64,000 nt of DNA from Amycolatopsis sp. A133 (GTDB lineage: Bacteria > Actinomycetota > Actinomycetes > Mycobacteriales > Pseudonocardiaceae): positions 1-64,000 of the forward strand of contig NZ_JAVHJU010000059.1 of the NCBI RefSeq assembly GCF_031082405.1. The letters are read 5' to 3'. The notes below the pieces were generated by a model. The model saw nothing but the letters and a program-made list of their open reading frames with translations. It was not told the DNA's origin and did not search any database. Each line of letters starts with the position of its first letter. Positions within the stretch are counted from its first letter, which is position 1. Below, piece by piece: positions 51,818 through 60,900 of the stretch. Made by a program: the position numbers and the translations under genes.

Positions 51818-52462
51818 TGGTGCCTTGAGGATTCCGGTGAACAGGGCCGTTGTCCGGGCCGTCGGCCGCGAGCTCACCGTCTTGGCAAGCCGCAAGCACG
51901 ACAGCGTCCTGCCGGTGCTCGACCAGTGTGGATCTCGAGCTCTGCGGGTCCCCTGGTAGAGCGCGTTGTGTTGCGCGAGCGTCTGTTTGAGAACCGCCTC
52001 GGGCATCAGACGTGCCTGCGCGTCCTGGGGCCGACGCGTGGCGGGGGCACTGTGGCAGCTGTCCAGCAGCGTGATGACCCTGACGCCGTCGGTGAACCTC
52101 GCGAACGCGCTGTCGATCTCGTCGTCGATCAGCATCCGGTCGTACAAGACCCAGGTTTCGTCCTGGCGGTCCGGCTCGTCAGCGTTCTGGTCGGCGATCC
52201 TCGCGCCGTGACCGGCATAGGTGATCAGGAAAACGTCTCCGGCGCGCAGCGTTCTCGCGGCGTCCTGGATCGCCCGCAGGACCTCGTCGGACCGTGCCCG
52301 GTGGGTGAGCAGCACCGTGGCGTCGAAGCCTTGCGACCGTGCAATGGCCGCCATGTCCCGCGCATCGTTCTCACAGGCCAAGAGTGCGCCGGCCCAGCCG
52401 TCGTAGCGCTGCGAGTCCACCGAATTGAGTCCTAAGTGGAGTGAAATGCCTCGTGCGCTCAT
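51818..52462 (-). pseudogene. caspase-like (metacaspase-type) peptidase gene, truncated and frameshifted
   Basis: From ATG 52462: MSARGISLHLGLNSVDSQRY, catalytic His in VFLITYAGHGARI, catalytic Cys in VITLLDSCHSAPATRR: an intact p20-like core with an extended Ca/p10-type part following. After LYQG a 1-nt deletion (near 51955) and a compensating 1-nt insertion (near 51860) bracket DPQSSRSTLVEHRQDAVVLA, ACQDGELAADGPDNG before FTGILKA. The rest is lost to a junction with a TetR fragment. A second caspase-like gene is intact at 57918. Confidence 0.75.
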
Positions 52463-52650
52463 CGGGACTCCCCGTCTGACAGCTCGTAACGTGACATCCC
52501 ACTGTGAACCCGCGGTCGCGGCGTTTCATCCCTCGGCGAACCGAACAACCGAGTGGAACCACGGGTGTACGCGGCTCGGCCGTTAACCCAGCCGGTGTAG
52601 GCGAACCAGGCCGCCTTCGCTGAGCGAGCAAAGCCCCGAGAGCTGGGAAG
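52463..52650. other. non-coding spacer
   Basis: No frame with coding character. It should contain the former promoter of the caspase remnant, but no motif stands out. Confidence 0.3.
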
Positions 52651-52870
52651 TCAGGTCGTGGGCGGCGTGCGAGAGAGTCGTTCGCGCAGACGAGCGGTGA
52701 GTTCCGCCTCATCGGCCGTGACCAGCCGGTAGTCCCACACGCACAAGTCACCCGCCGACCCGGCACCCAGGTGCCCGAGTTCGGATCGCCCCAGCCCCGC
52801 GGCGAAACCCGCCGTGGCCATCCCGAGCACGGTGCGCGCGGGAAGCTGCGGCCCCACGAGACCGGAGACT
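52651..52870 (-). pseudogene. amidohydrolase C-terminal fragment
   Basis: LPARTVLGMATAGFAAGLGR, SELGHLGAGSAGDLCVWDYR, LVTADEAELTARLRERL resembles the last beta-sandwich part of deaminase-type amidohydrolases (ATxxGAxALG, then GxLxPGxxADLxxWD). The metal-binding barrel is absent. It abuts, near 52870, a fragment of another gene on the other strand. Confidence 0.45.
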
Positions 52871-53014
52871 GGAGGGCGAGCCGGGCACCGGCGAGCAGGT
52901 GGCTTTGGCCATCGAGACGCGTGTCGCGGCTGACCGTTCACCGGGCGACGACCTGCTGCACGACGCGGCACTGTTGTTCCGCACAGCTACAAGCGAGGCC
53001 AAGACCAAGGCGTA
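52871..53014 (+). pseudogene. C-terminal fragment of an unrecognised protein
   Basis: LEGEPGTGEQVALAIETRVA, ADRSPGDDLLHDAALLFRTA, TSEAKTKA-stop reads like a genuine helical C-terminus, but nothing upstream belongs to it. Family not recognised. Confidence 0.35.
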
Positions 53015-53070
53015 GCGCGGCCTGAAGGGCATGTGCAATCCTGGTGACTCTGCGCTACGATGTCTGCATG

Positions 53071-53154
53071 ATCTCCCCGAACACGGGAGATATCCCACGT
53101 GTGGGGGTTCAAGCCTCGGACACAGTATTACCCCACGGATCGCGAAACGCGATC
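53071..53154. promoter_or_regulatory. cluster of three hairpins downstream of the serine recombinase
   Basis: ATCTCCC/GGGAGAT (53071-53077 with 53085-53091), CCCACGTGTGGG (53094-53105) and GATCGCG-AAA-CGCGATC (53138-53154), all perfect. The last is a 7-bp stem with a 3-nt loop, 23 bp beyond the recombinase stop, and could be its terminator. The set may also be an attachment or resolution site. Confidence 0.55.
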
Positions 53155-53176
53155 TTGAAACCGGGGTGACCGTAGC

Positions 53177-54625
53177 CTAACTTGAATCGATCTCCTTCAG
53201 GCGCCATCCGGCGTGGTCATAGACGATGATCTTTCTTGAGTCGCGCAGCGCCGCGGCCACGCGTCTGTGTCGTGGTCGGTCAAGCTCCGGCGTGTCGTGG
53301 CCGTCGTTGCCTCTTTCTCCGAGTCGGATGCTGATCTCCTCGACGAGGTAGTCCTCGCGGATGTAAAGCGTCTTCGGCCGCGACTGGCCCGCGCACTGAG
53401 TGCTGTTGTAGCCGTGACGGCGACGGTAGGTCGCACGTCCGTGGTTCCAATGCGAGTCCAGCCGCCGGTCGCAGACACCGCAGTGGATTAGGCCGGCCCG
53501 GGCGAACCGACGAGTCCGGCCGTCGTGGGCTGGTCGGGCCGCTCGGATCTGCTGCGCGGCGATGAAGTCCTGTTCGGTGACGAGCGCTAGATGGGCGGCC
53601 TTCCCTGACAGGGCCGGCGTTGCGGCTGGGCCTCTGGTGTCGGTGGCGCGGCGGTTCCAGGTCTGGCGGCCGGTGTAGCGCGGGTTCGCCAGGATCACGG
53701 CGACCGTGCGCAGCGTCCAGGCTCCGCGGGTGCGGTGCCGGTTGCGGTCCGGGTCGGCGCTCGATGGGCAGGGCACACCACGATCATTGCGGTGTCGGGC
53801 GATGCTGGCGACGCTGTGCCCGGCCAGGCGTTGCCGGAAGATCCAGGCTACGTGTGGCGCGGTTCGTGGGTCGGGTGCGAGGCGTTGGAGGCGCCGGCCC
53901 CAGCGGGCGTCGGTGGGGTTGGGGTGGGGGCCGGCGTCGACGAGTTGGTAGCCGTAGGGTGGTCGGCCGCCGAGGTAGCGGCCTTGCTGGGTGGCCTGGT
54001 TGTGCATCGCCGCCAGTACCCGGTGGCGGGCGCGGAGGACTTCGCGCTGTGACTGGGTGGCCAGCAGCGACATCAGTGCCCGGTGATCGCGGTTGCTTAA
54101 ATCGACCGGACCGGCTGTCTCGGGGAGCCAGAGCTGAATACCGTGGCGGTTGGACCAGCTGTAGAGGGTGGCGAACTGGGTGCAGGTGAAGGCGCGTTCG
54201 TATTCACCGACCACGATCGCATCGATCGCGGACTCCGGGCTGGAGGTCTCGGTCATGAGCTGGGCAGCCTGCGGTCGCTGTCGCCATGGGACGCGGCGTG
54301 AGGTGCCGACGTCGAAGTAGGTGGCGACGACCTGGCCGTGGCCCCCGACCAGCTCATCGGCCATGTCGCGTTGCCAGCCCTGTGATGAGACGCGGTCTTG
54401 ATGGCGGGTGGTCGAGGTCCGGCCGTAGAAGGCGAACCGCAAGCCGCTGCCGTGGTCGGGGCGGGCAGTGGTGGTTGTCGGCTTCTTGCTGTTCATCCAC
54501 TGCGCCAGCAGGTCGGCCGTGCCGGCAGGTGATGCCGCTACGTGAGGTGAGGGCGGCTGGGGTGGTATCACGCTGGACGGATGTCGCGGCCGTGGGGTGA
54601 TGACGGCGCGCTGTGAGCGGTTCAT
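53177..54625 (-). CDS. large serine recombinase (site-specific integrase)
   Basis: A 482-aa recombinase. The N-terminal resolvase domain is LRFAFYGRTSTTRHQDRVSS with the catalytic Ser in YGRTS, then GYERAF-type loop VVGEYERAFTCTQF. The middle recombinase domain has GGRPPYGYQLVDAGPHPN, IARHRNDRGVPCPSS, ILANPRYTGRQTWNRRATDT. A zinc ribbon follows (GLIHCGVCDRRLDSH, later CAGQ). Ends after a coiled tail with no further motif, so length is at the short end for the family. Residues 1-55 are Pro/Ser-rich; an internal start is possible. Mediates integration or excision of the surrounding accessory DNA; no tRNA or att core was found. Confidence 0.85.
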   Translation of the reverse strand: MNRSQRAVITPRPRHPSSVIPPQPPSPHVAASPAGTADLLAQWMNSKKPTTTTARPDHGSGLRFAFYGRTSTTRHQDRVSSQGWQRDMADELVGGHGQVVATYFDVGTSRRVPWRQRPQAAQLMTETSSPESAIDAIVVGEYERAFTCTQFATLYSWSNRHGIQLWLPETAGPVDLSNRDHRALMSLLATQSQREVLRARHRVLAAMHNQATQQGRYLGGRPPYGYQLVDAGPHPNPTDARWGRRLQRLAPDPRTAPHVAWIFRQRLAGHSVASIARHRNDRGVPCPSSADPDRNRHRTRGAWTLRTVAVILANPRYTGRQTWNRRATDTRGPAATPALSGKAAHLALVTEQDFIAAQQIRAARPAHDGRTRRFARAGLIHCGVCDRRLDSHWNHGRATYRRRHGYNSTQCAGQSRPKTLYIREDYLVEEISIRLGERGNDGHDTPELDRPRHRRVAAALRDSRKIIVYDHAGWRLKEIDSS

Positions 54626-55027
54626 CCGATCAGCGCAGTCAACGCGTCATCTAGCCCGCGGCGCTCCCGACGCACGCGTTTTCCGCAGCTCCGGAGGTGA
54701 GGGTGGGTCGTCGTCTCGCAGGCTCGCCGCCAGCCAGTGACAGTGAGCGCTGATGTCGTAACTCAGCTCGGGGCAACGTCGTCCCACGTCTCCACTTGCT
54801 CCGAACGAGTGAACTTGAAGTTTCAATTTCTTACCCTAGGTAACTGTGGTGAGTCGGTCGCTCACTGCGGTCACCAGCGGAAATGATCGTGAACATCGTC
54901 GGCTGACTCCTTTTCGTGACCGGAAGCGGCTTTCGGGCACTGTTACGCGCGGGACGCGGATGTCGACGAATACCACAGAGCGTGACGCGCTCCGTTGCGT
55001 CGCCGCTGGACTGAAAGAGGCAGCCTC
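54626..55027. other. 402-bp divergent intergenic region
   Basis: Between the recombinase start and the Ltp-protein start. TTACC-CTA-GGTAA (54831-54843) is a perfect dyad preceded by an AT-rich run near 54810-54830, likely promoter or operator DNA. Frames in it lack coding character. Confidence 0.4.
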
Positions 55028-55804
55028 GTGTCTTACGCCCCCATGCCGCCGTCGGTGCCGATGCCGGTGGCGAACCAGCCCAAGAACGGCCTCGGCACGG
55101 CCGGGTTCGTGCTCGGCCTGATCGGGTTGATCTTCGCGTTCATCCCGATCATCGGGATCGTCGCGTGGCCGCTGACGATCCTCGGACTGATTTTCGGCAT
55201 CGTCGGGACGCTGCGCGCCAACCGGGGCCAGGCGAGCAACAAGGGGCTGGCCATCACCGCCGTCGTGCTGTCGGCGATCGGGCTGGTCATCTGCGTGCTC
55301 TGGACCGCGGCCTTCGGCAAGGCGGTCAACGACGCCGCCAACGGGATGCCCGCCGCTGCCCTGACCAGCTCGGTCGCCGCGCCCGACCACATTCAGACCA
55401 CCAGCCCCAACCTGAACGACGCCGCCGCTTCGGCCGCGGCCACTGCTCCGGTCGAGCCGCCGGCACCCACCACGAGCGAAGCACCCAAGTTCCCGCCGCA
55501 GGTCGAGCAGGCCCGCGCTTCCGCCCAGAACTACCTGAGCTTCACCGCGTTCTCGCGCAACGGCCTGATCCGGCAGCTGTCCTCGTCGGCGGGTGACGGG
55601 TTCCCGAAGGATGTGGCGACCCAGGCCGTCGACAGCCTGTCGGTGGACTGGAACGCGCAGGCGGTCAAGTCGGCGGAGAACTACTTGAGCTTCACGTCGT
55701 TCTCTTGCTCGGGGTTGAAGCAGCAGCTGTCATCGTCGGCGGGTGACGGCTTCACGAAGGCCCAGGCCGCCTATGGGGCTGGCCAGACTGCAGCCTGCAA
55801 GTAG
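55028..55804 (+). CDS. membrane-anchored protein with two Ltp repeats (DUF4190-Ltp)
   Basis: A 258-aa protein from GTG 55028 (AAAGAGG seven bases upstream). Residues 15-105 are a DUF4190-like membrane part with two to three helices (TAGFVLGLIGLIFAFIPIIG, AITAVVLSAIGLVICVLWTA). After a Pro/Ala/Thr linker come two Ltp-type repeats: ASAQNYLSFTAFSRNGLIRQ, LSSSAGDGFPKDVATQAVDS and SAENYLSFTSFSCSGLKQQL, SSSAGDGFTKAQAAYGAGQT. Ltp domains occur in surface proteins, including a phage superinfection-exclusion lipoprotein. Here it lies beside recombinases, so a phage or ICE origin is plausible. Confidence 0.82.
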   Translation: MSYAPMPPSVPMPVANQPKNGLGTAGFVLGLIGLIFAFIPIIGIVAWPLTILGLIFGIVGTLRANRGQASNKGLAITAVVLSAIGLVICVLWTAAFGKAVNDAANGMPAAALTSSVAAPDHIQTTSPNLNDAAASAAATAPVEPPAPTTSEAPKFPPQVEQARASAQNYLSFTAFSRNGLIRQLSSSAGDGFPKDVATQAVDSLSVDWNAQAVKSAENYLSFTSFSCSGLKQQLSSSAGDGFTKAQAAYGAGQTAACK

Positions 55805-55879
55805 ATCCGCCGCAACCAACGGGAGTAACGGATGTCCTCACCCATACGACGTGTCGCGGAATTGGTCGCCGATCGTCGC

Positions 55880-56458
55880 CGAGCACGGGAAGTCGAGCGT
55901 CTCGCGCCGGGAAGCGGGTACCCGGTGCCGCGCCCGAAGGGCCTCGCGTCGTGACTGCGATCCAGCAGGAGCATGAGTGCCTGGTGGGCCGGACTGTCGA
56001 CGTTCACCGGTCCGCTCGTTTCGGGCAGCCAGATCTGGACCCCGTGCTTGCTCAATAGCGCCGAGACGGTGGTGAACTGATCGCCGCAGAACACCCAGCT
56101 CGTACTCTCCGATGACGACGGCGTCGAAGTCGTGTTCCGGCTGAGCCGCATCGGCCGGTAGTCTCGCCGCGGCGGGTCGCTCGTGCCATGGCAGCCGACG
56201 TGAACAGACTTCATCGAAATACTCCGCGGTGATCACGCCCCGCCTACGGATCGTCTCCTCGACCACTTCGCGCTGCCATCGCAGCGACGTGTCGCGCTCT
56301 TGGAATTCGGACGTCCACATTCGGCCGTAGAAGGCGAATCGCAGCCCGCCTACGACGATGGTGCGTCGCGTGCGCGTTCTGGAGCCGGCACGGCCATGCC
56401 GTTCCTCACCGTCGATGGTTACAGGGCAGGGCTGAAACGCGACGTTCCGGCGCACCAT
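55880..56458 (-). pseudogene. second serine recombinase, decayed
   Basis: From ATG 56458: GLRFAFYGRMWTSEFQERDT, SLRWQREVVEETIRRRGVIT, EYFDEVCSRRLPWHERPAAA are clear homologues of the intact recombinase at 53177 (RFAFYGRTSTTRHQ). The catalytic Ser position reads Trp (YGRMWTS). Later parts lie in a second frame (FTTVSALLSKHGVQIWLPET, SGPVNVDSPAHQALMLLLD) and then return to the first frame at REALRARHRV. Truncated before the recombinase and zinc-ribbon domains. Confidence 0.75.
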
Positions 56459-57508
56459 GACGCGGGACCAGCCAGTTTACACGCGAACGGCCGCACTCGC
56501 GGCAGTATGCGCGGGTGCGGCCGGGACGGTATCTTGCGCGGCTCGTTTCGCAACTTCAAGCACGATCGCAACCTGAAACCGGTATGAGTCGTCGGATGGA
56601 CGTGGCCGTGACGCGGTCGACGTGCAAGAGAACACGGCTCCGGCTCGCGATCCGCTCGCCGCGGGTGCTCTGGGCGCTGTACGTGGACGAGCGCGGGGAG
56701 ATCCTGGAGCAGATTTCGGTCGGGTATCCGCACGGTTGCCAGGGTGCGTACGCCCGGACCGCATCCTCTGCTCGCAGGCGATGCTGTGGACTACTCGTGT
56801 GAGCGTGTCTCAGCGACTGATCCCGGAAGCCACCTCCACGGCGGAGGCTTGACTGCCAACGGTCTGCAAGTGGGTTGGGACGGCACTTACCGAACGAGGC
56901 GATCTGGTCGATGACCAGGCTGTTGATCTGCTGGCAATGTAGAACGAGGGTGACCCGGAGGCGACGCTGAGTGCGAATGCAGCCCTGACACCGGCATTAA
57001 ATCGCGGTCTCGGACCGACCGCCGCCCGCCTGTGTAGTCCGCTGCCGCCTGCCGGCGCAGACGACTTCGGTACTGCCAACGTTGCGGCTCCCGGCTACGA
57101 GCGTTCCCGAAGCAAAGTCGCCGATTGTTGTGATATTCACAGAACCGGCGGTCTGAATTGTAAACTTGCCGCAAGTGGCCTATCTGAACTATTCGTTATC
57201 CCGGTGTTTACCCCTCGATACCAGCGCGCGTATCCGTGCGATTCTTCTGGCTCGACTTCATCGCGAATCCACCTCGATCCTGGGCGCTGTACCGGGCGTG
57301 CGGTCCCATAGCTGACCGGCCTACCTGCTCGGGTGGCCGACGGCGCGGTGTGCAAGCCCCGTGCGAGCGCTCCAAAGGCGTTACATCGACTTTCCCACCG
57401 GATTTGCCTATTGCATACTGAATGGTAGCCTGGTATGGGCGTCATTGTATTGCTGTTTGTTCCGGGAACCGGTTCCGGGGTGAAGAACGGCGGTGGCATG
57501 ATGGCAGA
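56459..57508. other. 1.05-kb stretch without a supported gene
   Basis: Several short frames cross it. One (from about 56584: MSRRMDVAVTRSTCKRTRLR, VLWALYVDERGEILEQISVG) is weakly protein-like, but there is no family or ribosome site. The composition is less GC-rich from 57100 to 57480, where the promoter of the EACC1 gene should lie. No tRNA, repeat array or strong hairpin seen. Confidence 0.35.
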
Positions 57509-57913
57509 ATGCCAGTGATCAACCAGAAGCCTGGTGACGCTCATGCGTCGGATCCGTCCGAGTTGCAGCTGGTCGTGAGTGGGGCCGGCGCAGACTCGCA
57601 GCTGCGTGCGCTGCGCGAATGGCTGCTCCGCGAAGACGACCTGCGGGGCTGCCTGGAATTGCGGCATCGAGCGGTTGCGCCCGATGAAATGGGCGGAGTC
57701 CTGGACCTGCTCGCGGTGACGCTGGGCACCGGCGGCGCGGGAGTTGTGCTCGCTCAGTCTCTCTCGACATGGCTGACGCAGCGAAGGACCGACGTCACGG
57801 TCACCGTGAAAGCGCGAGACGGCCGCGAGGTCACTGTGGACGTGCGGCGCGCCCGCGATCCTCAGGCAGTCATCCGGGAGGTCGCGTCCCTGGTCGAGCC
57901 CGACGAGGGCTGA
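57509..57913 (+). CDS. effector-associated constant component EACC1
   Basis: A 134-aa protein from ATG 57509 (MPVINQKPGDAHASDPSELQ). SDSQLRALREWLLREDDLRG-like opening, RHRAVAPDEMGGVLDLLAVT, LGTGGAGVVLAQSLSTWLTQ, then a beta-rich tail VTVTVKARDGREVTVDVRRA. This pattern is the EACC1 family: a predicted small, partly membrane-seeking protein found next to caspase-like or trypsin-like effectors in actinobacterial NTP-dependent conflict systems. It ends 4 bp before the caspase-helicase gene, so the two are cotranscribed. Precise function is undetermined; a proposed role is recruiting or presenting the effector. Confidence 0.82.
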   Translation: MPVINQKPGDAHASDPSELQLVVSGAGADSQLRALREWLLREDDLRGCLELRHRAVAPDEMGGVLDLLAVTLGTGGAGVVLAQSLSTWLTQRRTDVTVTVKARDGREVTVDVRRARDPQAVIREVASLVEPDEG

Positions 57914-57917
57914 CCGG

Positions 57918-60900
57918 ATGACCACTCCCTGGTTCCCGGAGGCAGGTAAGTGTCGGGCGGTCTTGATCGGCACGAGCACCTACGGGGCGGCGGATCTGAC
58001 CGCCATTCCCGCGGTAGCGAACAACCTGGCAGCACTGCGGGACGCCTTGACGGACCCGACGACGGGGCTGTTGACTGCAGAACACTGCGCGGTCGAAGGC
58101 CTCGACAGGCCGACATCGCTGGCCAGGGTCGGTATGGCGCTCGGCCGTGCCGCCCGCGAGGCCACCGACGTCCTGGTGGTCTACTACGCCGGTCACGGAC
58201 TGCTTGACGACGACGGAAGCCTGCATCTCGGGCTCGAGGACACCGAGCCACAGAACGTCGGCTATAGCGGCCTTCCGGTAGCGCGGATCAAGCAGGATCT
58301 GGGGCAGGCCCGCGCCCGGGCGCGGGTCTTGATCCTCGACTGCTGCTTCTCGGGCCAGGCGATTGCGGCCATGGCTACTCCCAGCAGCCTCGTGGCCGGT
58401 CAGCTCACCCTCACCGGGACGTACACCCTCACGTCCAGCTCGGCCAACGTTCCTTCCCACGCCCCGGCCGGGGCCCGGTACACGGCGTTCACCAGTGCGT
58501 TATTGAGCGCGCTCGCCGAACCCGAGCCCCGCACACTCGACGAGATCTACCAGCACGTGCACGGCCGGCTGGTCGGGCTTGGCCTACCCGCGCCTCAGCG
58601 TCGGGCGACGAACACGGCCGGTCGGCTGGCGCTCGTCCGCGGCGCTTCGGCTGCATCCGGGGGCAGTGGCTCGGAACCCGACGTAGAACCGGCTGTTGAC
58701 CCGCCTCCCACGTCGTCACGGCCTCGGACGAGCACGTTGGCCCGGGTGCTTGCCGAGGCCGGATCCACACCGGCGAAGGCTCCCCAAGTCCGGCGTCGGT
58801 CGGGCGCGTCGCGGCCCGGACCGCGGCCGATGCCCGGGACCGACGCGGACCGCGCAGCGATCGTCGAGTTCTGGAGCACGGTGGAGATGTTCAGCCCGCA
58901 GCCGGTGAAGAAGGTGAGCCGGCGGGAGAGGATCAGTTCGGTGGTGCCCGGTGAGCCGTTGCCGTGGGAACCCGAACACGAGCTGGCGCGCTACCGGCTG
59001 TCCCCCAAGCAAGCCTGGCGGCACTCGGTCTACCTGGGCGTCTACCAGCTCGAGCCGGTCTTCGACTTCCTCAACTCGGTGTTTCCGCCGGACGAGACGA
59101 GCTATGACGAGCGCCCGGCGGGGGAGAGCGCCTTGGCGGCGTTCGTCGTCTCGGGAGCAGGGCGTCCGCTGGTCGACTCGCAGGTGCTGTCCGGCTGTGC
59201 GTGGGCGACCGGCCGCGTGCTGAACCCCGGGCCCGACGCGCCTGGTTGGCTAAGCGGATTCGAACGGACCCGGCTTGACTTCGCAGCTCTGTTCGAGGAT
59301 CTCGTCACGCCCGGCGGGGAGGCGGTGCGGGAAGCCAGGCAGTCCGGACGGGTGCATGAGGTGGGGAACCTGGCCGACGAGGAATTGCTCGCCGGGTGCT
59401 TCCGGTTGGTCGAGGACCTCGTCCGGCTCGCCGGCGTGGTGCCGCACGGTGAGATCCGCGTGCACAGCCAGATCGTGGCCAAGCGCAACGCTTTTGGCGT
59501 GGACGGCCACGACTTCCTCAACAGCATGATCGCCGACGACCTGGTCGCCGTGGCGACGAGCGCCGCGCAGGGCGGTGCCGGAGCGGCTCTTCGCGACTAC
59601 CTCCGCCCTGATGCCGAGCTGGATCTCGGAGCCCGCGTGGACGTGCGGGACCGACCGGTCGCTGTGCTGCACGCCACCGCGCCCGCACAAGTCCCGCTGG
59701 GGCGGTGGCCGAGCAGCCCGGACCACTCATTGGCACTCGGACAGCAGCTGGCGGTCACCAGCGCGGTGCGGCCGCGGGACGGCGCCGGGCGGATCTTCGC
59801 CGTCAACGGACCGCCGGGCACCGGGAAGACGACCATGTTGCGAGACCTTGTCGCCGCGCTGATGGTCGAGCGGGCTAGTGTCCTGGCCGGACTCAGCCGG
59901 CCCGACGACGCATTCACCGGGACCACTGAGACGTGGATGACCGGTGACTACAAGCGGGTGATCCACACCCTCCGGCCCCAACTCACCGGGTTCGAGATGG
60001 TCGTCGGGTCGGCGAACAACGGCGCCGTTGAAAACGTCACGAATGAGATGCCGGCGCGGGAGGCCATCGACGACCACTGGCGTCGGACGGCCGAGGAGAT
60101 CGACTACTTCGCGGGCACCGCGTCAGCGCTGCTCGCTGCGGACAAGGACCCGTCGACCCGCGGCTCGCAGCCGGTCGACGAAGAACAGGGTGGTTGGGCC
60201 CTGCTGACTGCGCGGCTGGGCAACAAGAACAACCGCAGCCGGTTCGTTGACGCGTTCTGGTACCGCACACCACCCAAGCAGCAGGCCGGCGCGAACGACG
60301 CCACGCCGGAGGACGACGAAGACGAGGAAGCTACGGACTTCGACCACTCGCAAGCCGGTCTGTTGACCATCCTCAAGGACTACGAGCTGACTACGCCGTT
60401 CGAGACGTGGCCGGAAGCCGTGGCCGAGTTCAAGCGGGTGCTCGAGCGCGCCGAGGCTGGTCAGACCGAGCGTGATCGCGTCTACCGGGCTTGGTGTGCA
60501 AAGCCGGAGGCGGAGAAGCACTTGTGGCAGTGTCAACAGGAGCTGTCGTCCGCCGGCAGACGGCTTGACGGCATCCGCGCTCAGCTCGCCGAAGCGAACA
60601 ATCGCGTGCAGGCCTGGTACGCGGAGGGCCGGCGCCTCACTGGGCTACGGATCGAACACCAGCGGTTCCGGCCGGGGTTCCTGGAGTGGCTTACCTCGTG
60701 GGGACGCGCCCTGCGGGAATGGCGAAACCGCGATGCGAAGCTGGCCGGAGAGCTCACCGCTGCCGAGCGAGCGTTCGACCTGGCCCGTGATGTGGGGGCC
60801 CGACTGGCGAACGAAGCCAATACCGCCGCCGGAGCACAAGCTCGCGCGAAGACGCTTACGGAGCGGGCTCAGCACGCGCTGAATACTCTGCTCGCCGAAC

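Noticed and set aside
52748..53098. 116-aa minus-strand frame
   Set aside because: Overlaps a better-supported plus-strand C-terminal fragment and has low-complexity Ser/Arg content.
53095..53125. GGTTCAAGCC resembling a tRNA T-loop
   Set aside because: The flanking bases do not form a 5-bp T stem and no acceptor, D or anticodon arms can be drawn.
56810..57174. Short frames on the minus strand before EACC1
   Set aside because: No motif, no ribosome site, and composition consistent with non-coding DNA.
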